A stretch of DNA of 64,000 nt from Pararhodobacter zhoushanensis (GTDB lineage: Bacteria; Pseudomonadota; Alphaproteobacteria; Rhodobacterales; Rhodobacteraceae), in NCBI RefSeq assembly GCF_025949695.1, contig NZ_JAPDFL010000001.1:1532001-1596000 (forward strand). The letters are read 5' to 3'. Shown one piece after another: positions 37,617 through 46,828 of the stretch (positions within the stretch are counted from its first letter, which is position 1; each line of letters starts with the position of its first letter). Position numbers and translations under genes: made by a program. The notes beneath the pieces were generated by a model, which ran no database searches, was not told the DNA's origin, and saw only the letters and a list, made by a program, of their open reading frames with translations.

Positions 37617-37689
37617 TCTCTTTGCTCTGAAAATATCCCGGGGGGCAGCGCCCCCGAGGCGCGCGGCAGGGGCTCGATGCCCCTGCCGC
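37617..37689 (+). repeat. Half-copy of gene-end module plus ATCGA-type hairpin
   Basis: CTCTTTGCTCT and AAAATATCCCGGGGGG start two bases after the doxX stop (subfamily A half). Then come GGGGGCAGCGCCCCC and a perfect 11-bp hairpin (37663-37673 with 37679-37689) with loop TCGAT. It probably separates the bufferin operon from the amidase gene. Confidence 0.6.
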
Positions 37690-37808
37690 TCGCCACCCGC
37701 TCGCCAAGGCCCCAAAGCCAGACCGTTTTCCGCCACCTCAGCCACACTCCCATTGCACCCGCCCCGCCCGCGCCTCTACTCTGCGCGCTCCCAACCCCGG
37801 AGCCGCCG

Positions 37809-39230
37809 ATGACCGACACCCCCCTCTGGCAACTCAGCGCCACCGAACTCTCGGCCCTCACCCGCGCCGGTGATGTCAGCGCCGTTGAGGCCACGCAGGC
37901 CGCCATCGACCGGATGCACGCCGTGAACCCGGGCCTCAATGCCGTTGTCGTCGATCTTTCCGAGGCCGCGCTCGCCCGTGCCCGCACGCTTGATGCCTCC
38001 GACACGCCCAAAGGCTCCCTCCACGGCGTGCCGATCACCATCAAGATCAACGTCGACCAAAAGGGGCAGGCCTCCTCGAACGGCCTGCTCGCCCTCAAGG
38101 ATCACAGCGCGGGTGAAGACGCGCCTTTGGTGAAAAACCTGCTCGACGCGGGGGCCATCATCATCGGCCGCACCAACACGCCCGAGTTCTCCTTCCGCGT
38201 CGATACCGACAACCCGCTGCATGGCCGCACCCACAACCCGTGGGGCCCGCATCTCAGCGCTGGCGGCTCGTCGGGCGGGGCAGGGTCTGCCGTTGCCGCC
38301 GGGATCGGTGCTCTGGCGCATGGCAATGACATCGCCGGATCGCTGCGCTACCCGGCCTCGGCCAATGGCGCGGTGACGGTCAAGCCGGGCCTGGGCCGCG
38401 TCCCCGCCTGGAACCCCTCGCAACCGGCCGAGCGCGGCATGCTGGCGCAGGCGATGTCGGTGCAGGGGCTGATCACCCGCTCGGCCCGCGATCTGGCGCT
38501 GGCCATGCCCGCGATGATCCGCCCCGATCCGCGCGATCCGTTCCATGTGCCGCTGCCGTGGAAAGGTGCTGCGCAGGACGGCCCGGTCAAGGTCGGCTTC
38601 ACCACCGAAACCCTGGACTTCCCGCTGCACCCCGAAGTCGCCGCCGCCCTCACCGACGCCCGCGAGGCGCTCACGGATGCGGGCTATGTCGTCGAAGACA
38701 TCACGCCCCCTGCGCTGCGGGATCTCGCCGACTGCGCGATCCGCGCGCTGATGACCGAAACGCAGGCGATGATGGCGGGCGACATCCAGCGGCTGGGCTC
38801 GGACACCGTCAAAGGCATCTTCGCCGAGTATTTCGCCACCTTCCAACCCTACGAACCCGAAGACTACCTGCGCACCAGCGCCAAACGCACCCATTTCGCC
38901 CGGCAGTGGTCGCTGCTGCTGCACGATTACCCGCTGGTCCTGACCCCTTTCCTGCCGCAACCCTTCTTCGCACCGGGGCGGGACGCACAGGGGCCTGAGG
39001 GCGTGCAAGAGGTTCTTGGCTCGGCGATCTGGTCCACCTCGATGAACTTTATCGGCCTGCCCGCCGGCAATGTTCCTGCCCGCCTTGCCGCGCTCGACAG
39101 CGGCACGCAGCCAATCGGCGTGCAGATCGTCGGCCGCCGCTGGCGCGAGGATCTGATCGTCGAGGCGATGACCGCCATCGAAGAACGCGTCGGCCCCATG
39201 GCCCCGCGCCTGTGGTCGCGCATGGGTTAA
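37809..39230 (+). CDS. Amidase signature family protein
   Basis: A 473-residue amidase with the Ser-Ser-Lys triad region: Lys in VPITIKINVDQKG (~76-88) and the glycine-serine motif LSAGGSSGGAGSAVAAGI (~152-169), followed by NDIAGSLRYPA (~178-188). These enzymes hydrolyse carboxamides; the substrate is unknown. I chose the ATG at 37809 (after GGAGCCGCC). The longer frame upstream runs into the hairpin region and codes for low-complexity text. Confidence 0.88.
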   Translation: MTDTPLWQLSATELSALTRAGDVSAVEATQAAIDRMHAVNPGLNAVVVDLSEAALARARTLDASDTPKGSLHGVPITIKINVDQKGQASSNGLLALKDHSAGEDAPLVKNLLDAGAIIIGRTNTPEFSFRVDTDNPLHGRTHNPWGPHLSAGGSSGGAGSAVAAGIGALAHGNDIAGSLRYPASANGAVTVKPGLGRVPAWNPSQPAERGMLAQAMSVQGLITRSARDLALAMPAMIRPDPRDPFHVPLPWKGAAQDGPVKVGFTTETLDFPLHPEVAAALTDAREALTDAGYVVEDITPPALRDLADCAIRALMTETQAMMAGDIQRLGSDTVKGIFAEYFATFQPYEPEDYLRTSAKRTHFARQWSLLLHDYPLVLTPFLPQPFFAPGRDAQGPEGVQEVLGSAIWSTSMNFIGLPAGNVPARLAALDSGTQPIGVQIVGRRWREDLIVEAMTAIEERVGPMAPRLWSRMG

Positions 39231-39237
39231 GCCTGCG

Positions 39238-39340
39238 CCCCTCTTTGCTCGAAAAATATCCCGGGGGCGGGGCCGCAAGGCCCCGGCGGGGGCAGCGCCC
39301 CCGGCGCGGGCGGCAGGGGCTCGATGCCCCTGCCGCCCGC
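39238..39340 (+). repeat. Half-copy of gene-end module plus ATCGA-type hairpin, convergent site
   Basis: CTCTTTGCTCGAAAAATATCCCGGGGG follows the amidase stop, then stems GGGGCC-GCAA-GGCCCC and GGGGGCAGCGCCCCC and a perfect 15-bp hairpin (39306-39320 with 39326-39340) with loop TCGAT. Read on the other strand, a GC stem is followed by ATATTTTTCG, which would terminate the convergent M20 gene. It likely serves both genes. Confidence 0.62.
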
Positions 39341-39347
39341 CACCTGC

Positions 39348-40502
39348 TCACGCAGCGCCGCGCGCTTCCATCATCCGCGCCAGCATCGCCGCCCCCAGCG
39401 GCAAGGACGCATCGTCAAACACATAGCCCGCGTTGTGCAACGGCACGCCGCTGCCATGGCCGACCGTGCAATAAGCGCCCGGCACGACCTGCAGCATGTC
39501 AGCGAAATCTTCAGACCCCATGACCAGCTCGGTCTTCTCCATCGCCAGATCGCCGACCAGCCCGGCCGCCACCCCCAGCATCGCCTGCGACAGCGTCGGA
39601 TCGTTTTCCAGCACGTCGAACACGTTGCGCATGTCCAGCGTGACCGTGCAGCCATAGGCGACCGCCGCCCCGTCGCACAGCGCCTGCATCCGCTCGGTGA
39701 CCAGCGCCGCCGTTTCGCGGTTGAAATAGCGCACGGTGCCGGCCAGCGTGGCTTCGCCGGGGATCACGTTATAGGCGCTACCTGCGTGGATCTGGGTGAT
39801 CGACACCACGATTCGCTCACCCGAGGGCACGTTGCGCGCCTTGATGCTCTGCATTTGCCCGACCAGGTCGGCGGCGATGACCACCGGGTCGACCGCGGCC
39901 TCGGGCATCGCCGCATGCGCGCCCTTGCCGGTGACCGTGATGTCAAAGAAATTCGCCCCCGCCATCGCCTGACCCGGTTTCACGCCGATCTCGCCGGGTT
40001 GGTGGAAGGGCGAGTTGTGCAACCCGTAAATCTCGTCGCAAGGAAATTGCGTGAACAGCCCGTCCGCGATCATCGCGCGCGCACCGCCGAGGCCTTCTTC
40101 GGCCGGCTGGAAGATGAACACCGCCGTTCCGGCGAAATCGCGGTCCTCGGCCAGATAGCGCGCGGCGCCCAAGAGCATGGTGGTATGCGCGTCATGGCCG
40201 CAGGCATGCATGACGCCGGGGGTTTTCGACGACCACGGCAGGTTGGTCTGCTCGTCAATCGGCAGCGCGTCCATGTCGGCCCGTAGCCCGATGGTCTTGC
40301 CGGGGCGGTTGCCCTTGAGCACACCGACCACGCCGGTCTTGCCCAGCCCCGTCGTCACCTCGATGCCCAGCCGCGTCAATTCTGCGGCGACGATGCCCGA
40401 GGTTCGGACCTCCTGAAAGCCCAGCTCGGGGTGTTCGTGCAGGTCGCGGCGGATGGCGGTGAGGTCTTCGGCAAAGTCCTGAATGCGGTGGGGAATGGTC
40501 AT
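39348..40502 (-). CDS. M20 family amidohydrolase (hippurate hydrolase type)
   Basis: A 384-residue M20D peptidase that removes N-acyl groups from amino acids or similar. Metal-site motifs: GLRADMDALPI (~72-82), MHACGHDAHTTMLLGAARYL (~98-117), FIFQPAEEGLGGARAMI (~129-145), GLHNSP (~159-164) and late MGSEDFADML (~345-354). Length and motifs are normal for HipO-type enzymes. The substrate is not evident; the facing amidase may act on related amides. Confidence 0.9.
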   Translation of the reverse strand: MTIPHRIQDFAEDLTAIRRDLHEHPELGFQEVRTSGIVAAELTRLGIEVTTGLGKTGVVGVLKGNRPGKTIGLRADMDALPIDEQTNLPWSSKTPGVMHACGHDAHTTMLLGAARYLAEDRDFAGTAVFIFQPAEEGLGGARAMIADGLFTQFPCDEIYGLHNSPFHQPGEIGVKPGQAMAGANFFDITVTGKGAHAAMPEAAVDPVVIAADLVGQMQSIKARNVPSGERIVVSITQIHAGSAYNVIPGEATLAGTVRYFNRETAALVTERMQALCDGAAVAYGCTVTLDMRNVFDVLENDPTLSQAMLGVAAGLVGDLAMEKTELVMGSEDFADMLQVVPGAYCTVGHGSGVPLHNAGYVFDDASLPLGAAMLARMMEARGAA

Positions 40503-40673
40503 GGCGGCTCTCCTGTTTGCGCGGCAGGCTGAACGGCAGCGGCGGGGAAAGCAAGGGGAAGCATCGCCCTGATCAAACCTGTCCCACGATGGGACATGCT
40601 TTCCTCGCCAATAATTTCAAAGGCTTGCTGAAAATATTAACCTTCAGTCAAGACTTCCGTCCTGCCAGCCCCC

Positions 40674-41147
40674 TCACTCCCGAGGGAACATCCCCTGTCT
40701 GAAGGCGGCGCGGATCGCGTCAGCAGGGCAGGGTTGCGGATAGGAGACGACCGGGTCGTTGGCCGCACCTTCGGTCAGCGTTTCCGCCCGCAGGGCCTCG
40801 CCTTCGAGAAGGAAGCGGGTAACCTGCTGGAACTCGACCGGCCCGTCGCCGTTATCGACCCAGCCGGTGCAGGTCATACTGTCGTCAGCGTTGGTCTCGC
40901 AGGTGCGTTCGGAATCGAGCCACAGGGCCGTGGTTTCCTGTGCCTCGACCAGCAGAAAGCTCTGGGCCGAGCCGTCCGCGTAGACCAGTGAGAAGCCGGT
41001 TTCGCACGAGGCTGCCAAGGCGGCGGTGTCCAGACCGGGTTGGTCGGGATAGGCCCAGAACCCCGGTTCCATCTGCGCCAGTGCCGGGAGCGGGATGAGA
41101 AAGGCGGCGACTATCAAGGGGGTGCGGGCAAATCGAGAGAGACGCAT
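40674..41147 (-). CDS. Secreted protein of unknown function
   Basis: A 157-residue protein with a Sec signal peptide (LIVAAFLIPLPALAQ, cut after LAQ ~25). The mature part has four cysteines (C48, C83, C93, C140), probably disulfide-bonded, and many acidic residues. I recognise no family. Start 41147 was chosen because it begins the signal peptide; the longer reading adds an unsupported 45 residues. Monocistronic. Confidence 0.7.
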   Translation of the reverse strand: MRLSRFARTPLIVAAFLIPLPALAQMEPGFWAYPDQPGLDTAALAASCETGFSLVYADGSAQSFLLVEAQETTALWLDSERTCETNADDSMTCTGWVDNGDGPVEFQQVTRFLLEGEALRAETLTEGAANDPVVSYPQPCPADAIRAAFRQGMFPRE

Positions 41148-41220
41148 GGGACGATCCTGTCTTCTGTAAGGTTGCGCCCAGCCTGTCAGTCCTGACTCCG
41201 CGTGTCGAATAAGAACTCTG

Positions 41221-42510
41221 TCAACGCGGGCGCGACGGGGTTCCGGCGACATAGGTTTCCACCACGCTGCGGTCGTCGCCAAGGATCAGCAGCGAGAACA
41301 GCTCGTCCTTGAGATCCTGCGCCGCCTCCATCCTGAGCGCCTGTTCGGGCGTCGCGCGGCTGTCGAGCACCACGAGATCCGCCTCGGTCCCGGCCTCGAG
41401 CGTACCGATCCTGTCCGTCAGCCCCAGCACATCGGCATTCCCGCGGGTGATCCACCAGAAACCGCTGAGTGGGTCCAGACTGCGTCCCTGCAACTGCGCA
41501 ATCGCATAGGCCGCGCCGCCGGTCCTGAGCATCGACCAGCTCATCCCGGCGCCAATATCCGTGGCAATCCCGCTGGTCGCCCCCTTGGCCGCCAGCGCCG
41601 CCTCATCGAACAGGCCTGAGCCGAGGAACAGGTTCGACGTCGGGCAATGCACCGCGTGCGAGCCGGTTTCGGCGATCACGTCGCGTTCGCGGTCGCTGAG
41701 ATGGATGGCGTGGCCGAGCAGCGCCTTGGGACCGAGCATGCCATAGCGGGCGTAGATATCCAGATAGCCGTCCGCCTGCGGGTAAAGCGAACAGGCGAAG
41801 GCGATCTCGTCGCGGTTTTCACTCAGATGGGTCTGCACATGGCACTCGGGATGCTCGGCGATCAGCGCCTGTGCGGCTTCCATCTGCGCGGGGGTCGAGG
41901 TGATCGCGAAGCGCGGCGAGATGGCGTAGAGCGCGCGACCCTTGCCGTGCCAGCGCGCAATCAGCGCCTTGCTGTCGTCATAGCCGGTTTGCGGCGTATC
42001 CTGCAGCGCCTCGGGCGCGTTGCGGTCCATCAGCACCTTGCCGCCCAGCATGCGCATGCCGCGTTTCTCGGCCTCACCGAAATAGGCCACGACCGAGGCC
42101 GGATGCACCGAGCAGAAGGCCGAGGCGGTGGTGGTCCCGTTGCGCAGAAGCAGGTCGTAAAACAGCCCGGCCATCCGGTTGGCATGGGCGGGATCGGCAA
42201 AGCGGGTCTCGGCCGGGAAGGTGTAGGTGTTGAGCCAGTCGAGCAGCTGCGCCCCCCACGAGGCAACGATCTGGCCCTGCGGGAAATGCAGATGCGCGTC
42301 GATGAACCCGGCGGTGATCAGATGCGGGCGGTGGTCCGTCACAGGCACGCCCGCCGGGGCGACCACGGCGAAATCGCCGGTCGCCACGATCAGCCCGTCG
42401 CGGATATGGACCGCGCCATCCTCATACCACTCATAGGCCGAATGATCGCCGACACCCTCAGGGCGGCGGCGGAAAGTCAGCACCCGCCCGCGCAACACGC
42501 GTTCTGTCAT
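41221..42510 (-). CDS. guaD: Guanine deaminase
   Basis: GuaD deaminates guanine to xanthine in purine breakdown. The 429-residue amidohydrolase has the first metal motif GFIDAHLHFPQ (~68-78), VQTHLSENRDEI (~222-233), HAIHLSDRE (~262-270), HCPTSNLFLGSGLF (~283-296) and ATDIGAG (~314-320, metal Asp), and the family's long N-terminal beta segment. Start at 42510 gives MTERVLRGRVLTFRRRP, typical of GuaD. It is divergent from a LysR regulator 160 bases away, which may control it. Confidence 0.9.
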   Translation of the reverse strand: MTERVLRGRVLTFRRRPEGVGDHSAYEWYEDGAVHIRDGLIVATGDFAVVAPAGVPVTDHRPHLITAGFIDAHLHFPQGQIVASWGAQLLDWLNTYTFPAETRFADPAHANRMAGLFYDLLLRNGTTTASAFCSVHPASVVAYFGEAEKRGMRMLGGKVLMDRNAPEALQDTPQTGYDDSKALIARWHGKGRALYAISPRFAITSTPAQMEAAQALIAEHPECHVQTHLSENRDEIAFACSLYPQADGYLDIYARYGMLGPKALLGHAIHLSDRERDVIAETGSHAVHCPTSNLFLGSGLFDEAALAAKGATSGIATDIGAGMSWSMLRTGGAAYAIAQLQGRSLDPLSGFWWITRGNADVLGLTDRIGTLEAGTEADLVVLDSRATPEQALRMEAAQDLKDELFSLLILGDDRSVVETYVAGTPSRPR

Positions 42511-42669
42511 GGTCCGGCTCCTTGGATCAGCGCAGAACAATAGGCGGGTAATTTGGCATGGCAAGCGGGCGAAAGCGTTTGACTGTCTGCTTGCAGCGTT
42601 GAAAATCAGGCAGCGATCCGCAGAGATTGTCAACGAAACGGGCGCATTTGCCCGCGTGGGAGCGGATAA

Positions 42670-43578
42670 ATGCCCTATCTCGAAAGCATTCAGGTCTTTG
42701 TGCGGGTGGTTGAGCTGGGCTCGATCACCTCGGGCGGGCGGGATCTGCGGCTGACCCCGGCGGTGGCGTCAAAGCGGATCAAGGAACTTGAGACGCGGCT
42801 GGGCACGCGCCTGCTGAACCGCACAACGCGCAAACTGGTCCCGACCGAGGCGGGTCGGCTGTTTTATGAACATGCCCGCAGCGTGGTCTCTGCGCTCAAC
42901 GACGCCGAAGCCTCGCTTGCCGGGTTCGAGGGGCGGCCGCGCGGCACCATCCGCGTCACCGCCCCGCTGGGGGTCGGGCGGCGGGTGATCGCGCCGCTGG
43001 TGCCGCGCTTTTGCGACCTGTTCCCCGAGGTTGACGTGCGCCTGCGCCTGTCGGACCGGCGGGTCGATCTGTTCGAGGACGAGCTCGATCTGGCCTTTGT
43101 GCTGGGCACGCCGCAAAACTCGGCCCTGACCCTGCGCAAGATCGCCGATTGCCCGCGCCTGCTCTGCGCCGCGCCCGAGTATCTGGCACGGCAGGGCACG
43201 CCGCTGGTGCCGCAGGATCTGCTGGATCAGGGGCACAACTGCCTCTTGCTGCGCTATCCGCGCTCGCCCGAGTATTTCTGGGTGCTCGAGACGCCGCAGG
43301 GTCCGCAAAAGCTGGAAGTCAGCGGGCGCTATGACGCCGACGAGGGCGATGTGCTCTTGAACTGGGCGCTGGACGGGCGGGGCATCGTGATGAAACCGCT
43401 GTTCGAAGTCGCGCGCCATCTGGACAGCGGGGCGCTGGTGCCGGTGCTCGAACAGACGCCGCCGCTGCCGGCGGTATTTGGCTGTCTGTATCCGCACCGA
43501 AAGCTGCAAGATCCCAAGATCCAGCGTTTCATCGACTTCATGCAGCGCCATTGCCGGGCGGCGCTGGAGACCTTCTAA
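42670..43578 (+). CDS. LysR family transcriptional regulator
   Basis: A 302-residue LysR regulator with the N-terminal helix-turn-helix (FVRVVELGSITSGGRDLRLTPAVASKRIKELETRLGTRLLNRTTRKL, ~8-54) and a periplasmic-binding-protein-like sensor domain (~90-295). The CrgA/DsdC-like form VTAPLGVGRRVIAPLVPRF is typical of the large subgroup with unknown ligands. Divergent from guaD, which is the obvious candidate target, but other targets are possible. Confidence 0.88.
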   Translation: MPYLESIQVFVRVVELGSITSGGRDLRLTPAVASKRIKELETRLGTRLLNRTTRKLVPTEAGRLFYEHARSVVSALNDAEASLAGFEGRPRGTIRVTAPLGVGRRVIAPLVPRFCDLFPEVDVRLRLSDRRVDLFEDELDLAFVLGTPQNSALTLRKIADCPRLLCAAPEYLARQGTPLVPQDLLDQGHNCLLLRYPRSPEYFWVLETPQGPQKLEVSGRYDADEGDVLLNWALDGRGIVMKPLFEVARHLDSGALVPVLEQTPPLPAVFGCLYPHRKLQDPKIQRFIDFMQRHCRAALETF

Positions 43579-43749
43579 CGTGCAAAGACTGTTTCTGCCT
43601 GCCCCATAAATGCCCAGTTTCGGGCCGAACTTCCGCATAGTTTCGCATGATAAATGCAACACCAAAGCCCTTGTTTCGCGTCAGGTGAGCAGGGCCCGGC
43701 GTAACGGGAAGAGGGGTACAGTCACCCCGTTTGTACAAGGGATGAGACC

Positions 43750-45624
43750 ATGAGCGTAGTGTCGAACGTCTCCGGCAGTGTGTATGCCTATTCGGGCAGC
43801 CTGCTGGATCTTTACGCAGGAAACCTTCTGGGCGCGAGCGTGCTGAACGCGGTCGGCGGCGGTGTGGATGCCGAGTTCAGTGACAACAACGGTCAGCTGA
43901 CGGCGGACGAGAGCGGGACGACCACGGTGTCGGTTGACGGCGGTGCGGATCTGCCGATGACATACCTTGGCACGGGGACCGTGGCGACGATCTCTGTGGT
44001 CGGGCTGGAAATCGACCCGCGGACGGTGATGATCTTCGAAGTCGGTGGCCAGATCTATCTGCACGCGCCCGATGGCCTGCCGATTCTGAGCTCGCTGTCG
44101 GTCTCGTTTGATGTGGATCCGAACGCGCCCTTCGATCTTACCGCAGCGCCGGACGGGGCGGTTGACGGGCTCGACACCGGCGAAGTGATGAATGTCGGCT
44201 ACGTCGATCTGCAAGGCGATGACTTCACCAACACCGGCTCGCTGGTGAATGCCCATGGCGGTGACGACACGGTCTATGGCGGCCTTGGCGACGACACGAT
44301 CAACGGAGGTGCCGGTGCCGATTCGCTCTTTGGCGGCGACGGCAACGACCTCCTGAATGGCGGTCTGGACAATGACACGATCTGGGGCGATGCGGGCGAT
44401 GATACGCTCAATGGCAATGAGGGTGACGACAAGCTGATCGGCGGCACGGGCAATGACCTGCTGGACGGCGGCGACGGCGACAACCTGATGTTCGGCGACA
44501 ATGTCGACGGCGATACCGGCGGTCTGGAGCCGTCGGATCCGCCCGAAGTGGGCTATGGCAGCGACACGCTGGTCATGGGGACCGGCAATGACACCGCCTA
44601 TGGCGGATCGGGTGACGATTTCTTCCACGTCTTCGACGATTTCGGCAATCACCAGATCATCGGGGGCGAAACCGGCGAGACGCTGGGCGACAAGATCGAC
44701 GCCACGCCGATGACCCAGGATACCTCGGTCGTCTATACCGCCGACGAACAAGGGACGATGGACAACGGCACGAACATCGCTGACTTCTCGGAAATCGAGC
44801 GGCTGTTCCTCGGCTCGGGCGACGACAACGTCGAGGTGATCACCTCGACCACCGGCTTTGTCCATGGCGGGTCGGGTTTTGACACGCTGGTCCTGCCGGA
44901 CCCCGCGCCGGGCGATCCCGCGCCGGTGGTGACGGTCACCAGCGAGATCGACAACGGTGACGGCACCACGTCGAAGACCGGCTATGTCGATTTCCCCGAT
45001 GGCTCGCGCATGGATTTCGAGAGCTTCGAAGAGATCATCTGCTTCACGCCCGGCACCCTGATCGACACCACGCGGGGCCGCGTCGCGGTCGAGGACCTGG
45101 TGATTGGCGACAAGGTCCTGACCCGCGACCATGGCTACCAGGACCTCACCTGGACCGGGCGCCGCGACCTGACGCAAGCCGAGCTGGCATCCTGCCCGAG
45201 CGCCGCGCCGATCCGCATCAAGGCAGGCGCGCTGGGCCGTGATCTGCCCGAGCGTGACCTCACCGTCTCGCCGCGCCACCGGATGCTGGTCACCGGCGCC
45301 CGCGCCGAGCTGATGTTCGGCGAGCGTGAAGTGCTGGTCGCCGCCGCCGACCTGCTGGGTCTGCCGGGGGTCGAGCAGGTCACCGAGGGCGCGGTCAGCT
45401 ACATCCACGTGATGTGCGAGGCGCACCAGATCATCCGCGCCGAGGGCAGCTGGACCGAAAGCTTCCAGCCCGCCGAAGCGGTGATCAACGCGCTGGAAAG
45501 CGAAACCCGCGCCGAACTGCTCGGGCTGTTCCCGGAACTGGCGACGCAAGCGGGCCGCGACAGCTTCACGGCTGCCCGCCCGGTGCTGACCGGCGCCGAA
45601 GCGAAAACGCTTTTCGCCGCCTGA
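43750..45624 (+). CDS. Secreted RTX protein with C-terminal Hint domain
   Basis: A 624-residue acidic protein of three parts. Residues 1-165 hold a beta-rich region without known match. Residues ~169-250 hold Ca-binding RTX nonapeptides ([29 protein letters not shown] and similar), typical of type I secretion. Residues ~431-600 form a Hint_2 domain with Cys431 (CFTPGTLI), TVSPRHRM (His510) and EAHQII (His559). Hint domains resemble inteins and hedgehog autoprocessing units; proteolysis or release after secretion is only inferred. No type I secretion genes are adjacent, so the exporter is elsewhere. Confidence 0.85.
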   Translation: MSVVSNVSGSVYAYSGSLLDLYAGNLLGASVLNAVGGGVDAEFSDNNGQLTADESGTTTVSVDGGADLPMTYLGTGTVATISVVGLEIDPRTVMIFEVGGQIYLHAPDGLPILSSLSVSFDVDPNAPFDLTAAPDGAVDGLDTGEVMNVGYVDLQGDDFTNTGSLVNAHGGDDTVYGGLGDDTINGGAGADSLFGGDGNDLLNGGLDNDTIWGDAGDDTLNGNEGDDKLIGGTGNDLLDGGDGDNLMFGDNVDGDTGGLEPSDPPEVGYGSDTLVMGTGNDTAYGGSGDDFFHVFDDFGNHQIIGGETGETLGDKIDATPMTQDTSVVYTADEQGTMDNGTNIADFSEIERLFLGSGDDNVEVITSTTGFVHGGSGFDTLVLPDPAPGDPAPVVTVTSEIDNGDGTTSKTGYVDFPDGSRMDFESFEEIICFTPGTLIDTTRGRVAVEDLVIGDKVLTRDHGYQDLTWTGRRDLTQAELASCPSAAPIRIKAGALGRDLPERDLTVSPRHRMLVTGARAELMFGEREVLVAAADLLGLPGVEQVTEGAVSYIHVMCEAHQIIRAEGSWTESFQPAEAVINALESETRAELLGLFPELATQAGRDSFTAARPVLTGAEAKTLFAA

Positions 45625-45645
45625 GGCAGCGGCGATCGGGAAGAG

Positions 45646-45674
45646 AAAGGGCTGCCCGCGCGGGCAGCCCTTTT
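45646..45674 (+). terminator. Rho-independent terminator of the RTX-Hint gene
   Basis: AAAGGGCTGCCCG-CG-CGGGCAGCCCTTTT, a perfect stem of at least ten bases followed by TTTT, lies 21 bases after the stop codon. It is the strongest classical terminator in the window. Confidence 0.9.
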
Positions 45675-45711
45675 GCGTGGCGGCCCGCTTTGAGCACCCG
45701 GGCAGGCGGGT

Positions 45712-45908
45712 GCGGCGCTCGGGCCCATCGAGGGCCCTCGCGCCGCGCGGGGGCGCTGCCCCCCACCGGGCCGTTCCGGCCCGCCCCCCGGGATATTTAG
45801 GGAGCAAAGAAGGGCGTTAACGAAGGGTTAACCGCGCTTTCTTTGCTCTGCAAATATCCTCGGGGGTGAATTCGGCTTTAGCCGAAGAGGGGGGCTGAAG
45901 GCCCCCTT
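45712..45908. repeat. Gene-end palindromic module, full copy 3 (subfamily A), with ATCGA hairpin
   Basis: Between convergent RTX-Hint and tpiA. An ATCGA-loop hairpin (45712-45746, stem with a two-base internal mismatch) comes first, then the dyad: arms GAGCAAAGAA (45802-45811) and TTCTTTGCTC (45839-45848) around TTAA (45817-45820) and TTAA (45828-45831), seven bases apart, with outer ATATTT / AAATAT. The following small hairpin reads TTCGGC-TTTA-GCCGAA where other copies read TTCGCT...AGCGAA, a compensatory change, and then GGGGGC...GCCCCC. Confidence 0.8.
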
Positions 45909-45911
45909 TTT

Positions 45912-46643
45912 TCAGGCCTCTTGCAAGGCGGCGATGATCTGGCCGAAGTCTTCTGCTTTCAGCGAAGCGCCGCCAACCAGCGCGCCCTCAACATTGGCCA
46001 GCGCAAAGATCGTTGCGGCGTTGCCGGGGTTGACCGAGCCGCCATACAGCAGCCGGATCCCGGCGTCCGGGGCCTTGTCGCGCAGGAAGGCGTGCACTTC
46101 GGCGATCTGCTCGGGTGTCGGCGTGCGGCCGGTGCCAATGGCCCAGACCGGCTCGTAGGCGACGACGGTGTTCTGCGCGCTGGCGCCTTCAGGTAGCGAT
46201 CCGGCCAGTTGTGCGCCGATCACTGCCAGCGTCTCGCCTGCATCGCGCTGAGTTTCGGTTTCCCCGACACAGACCACCGCGATCAGCCCGGCGGCCCAGG
46301 CCGCCTGCACCTTGGCGGCGACCATGGCCGAGGTCTCGCCATGGTCCGCGCGGCGCTCGGAATGGCCGAGGATCACATAGGACGCACCGGCATCGACCAG
46401 CATTTCGGCCGAGATATCGCCGGTATGCGCGCCCTTGACCGCTGCGTGGCAATCCTGCCCGCCGACCGCGACGGCACTGCCCAGCATCGCCTGCGCCATC
46501 GGGGCCAGCAAGGTGGCCGGCGGGCACAGCAAGACATCGACCGTGGGTGACGGGTGGGCACCCGCCAGTGCCATGGCTTCGGCCAGTTGGGGCATGCGCC
46601 CGTTCATCTTCCAGTTCCCGGCGGCGAGTTTGCGAAGGCTCAT
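45912..46643 (-). CDS. tpiA: Triosephosphate isomerase
   Basis: TpiA interconverts dihydroxyacetone phosphate and glyceraldehyde 3-phosphate. The 243-residue barrel has [11 protein letters not shown] (~5-15, catalytic Asn and Lys), [16 protein letters not shown] (~90-105, catalytic His), [20 protein letters not shown] (~158-177, catalytic Glu) and [12 protein letters not shown] (~196-207). All catalytic residues are present. Start at 46643 gives [12 protein letters not shown], as usual. Confidence 0.95.
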   Translation of the reverse strand: MSLRKLAAGNWKMNGRMPQLAEAMALAGAHPSPTVDVLLCPPATLLAPMAQAMLGSAVAVGGQDCHAAVKGAHTGDISAEMLVDAGASYVILGHSERRADHGETSAMVAAKVQAAWAAGLIAVVCVGETETQRDAGETLAVIGAQLAGSLPEGASAQNTVVAYEPVWAIGTGRTPTPEQIAEVHAFLRDKAPDAGIRLLYGGSVNPGNAATIFALANVEGALVGGASLKAEDFGQIIAALQEA

Positions 46644-46828
46644 CTGTGTCTCCCTATTCTGGCCCATAGTTAACCCGATGCACCCCCCGGGGCCAAGCGC
46701 GCATCCCCCCTAACCCTTGATCCCGCCCCGGTGACGCACGATTTCTGAGGGATCAGGTGGCAACCTTCCTTGTCCAAGCCGCCCGATCTGCGCTATTTAG
46801 CGCCGGACACAGCCATGAGGACCACAGC

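Noticed and set aside
37677..37808. Upstream extension of the amidase
   Set aside because: It starts inside the ATCGA-type hairpin and codes for proline-rich text unlike amidase N-termini; ATG 37809 has a ribosome site.
44230..44510. Short repeats suspected as a CRISPR array
   Set aside because: They are in-frame RTX nonapeptide codons (GGxGxDxLx type) inside a coding gene, with no constant repeat/spacer lengths.
43681..45807. 708-residue open frame antisense to the RTX-Hint gene
   Set aside because: Mirror of the repeat-rich coding strand; no signal of its own, and it runs into the terminator and hairpin region.
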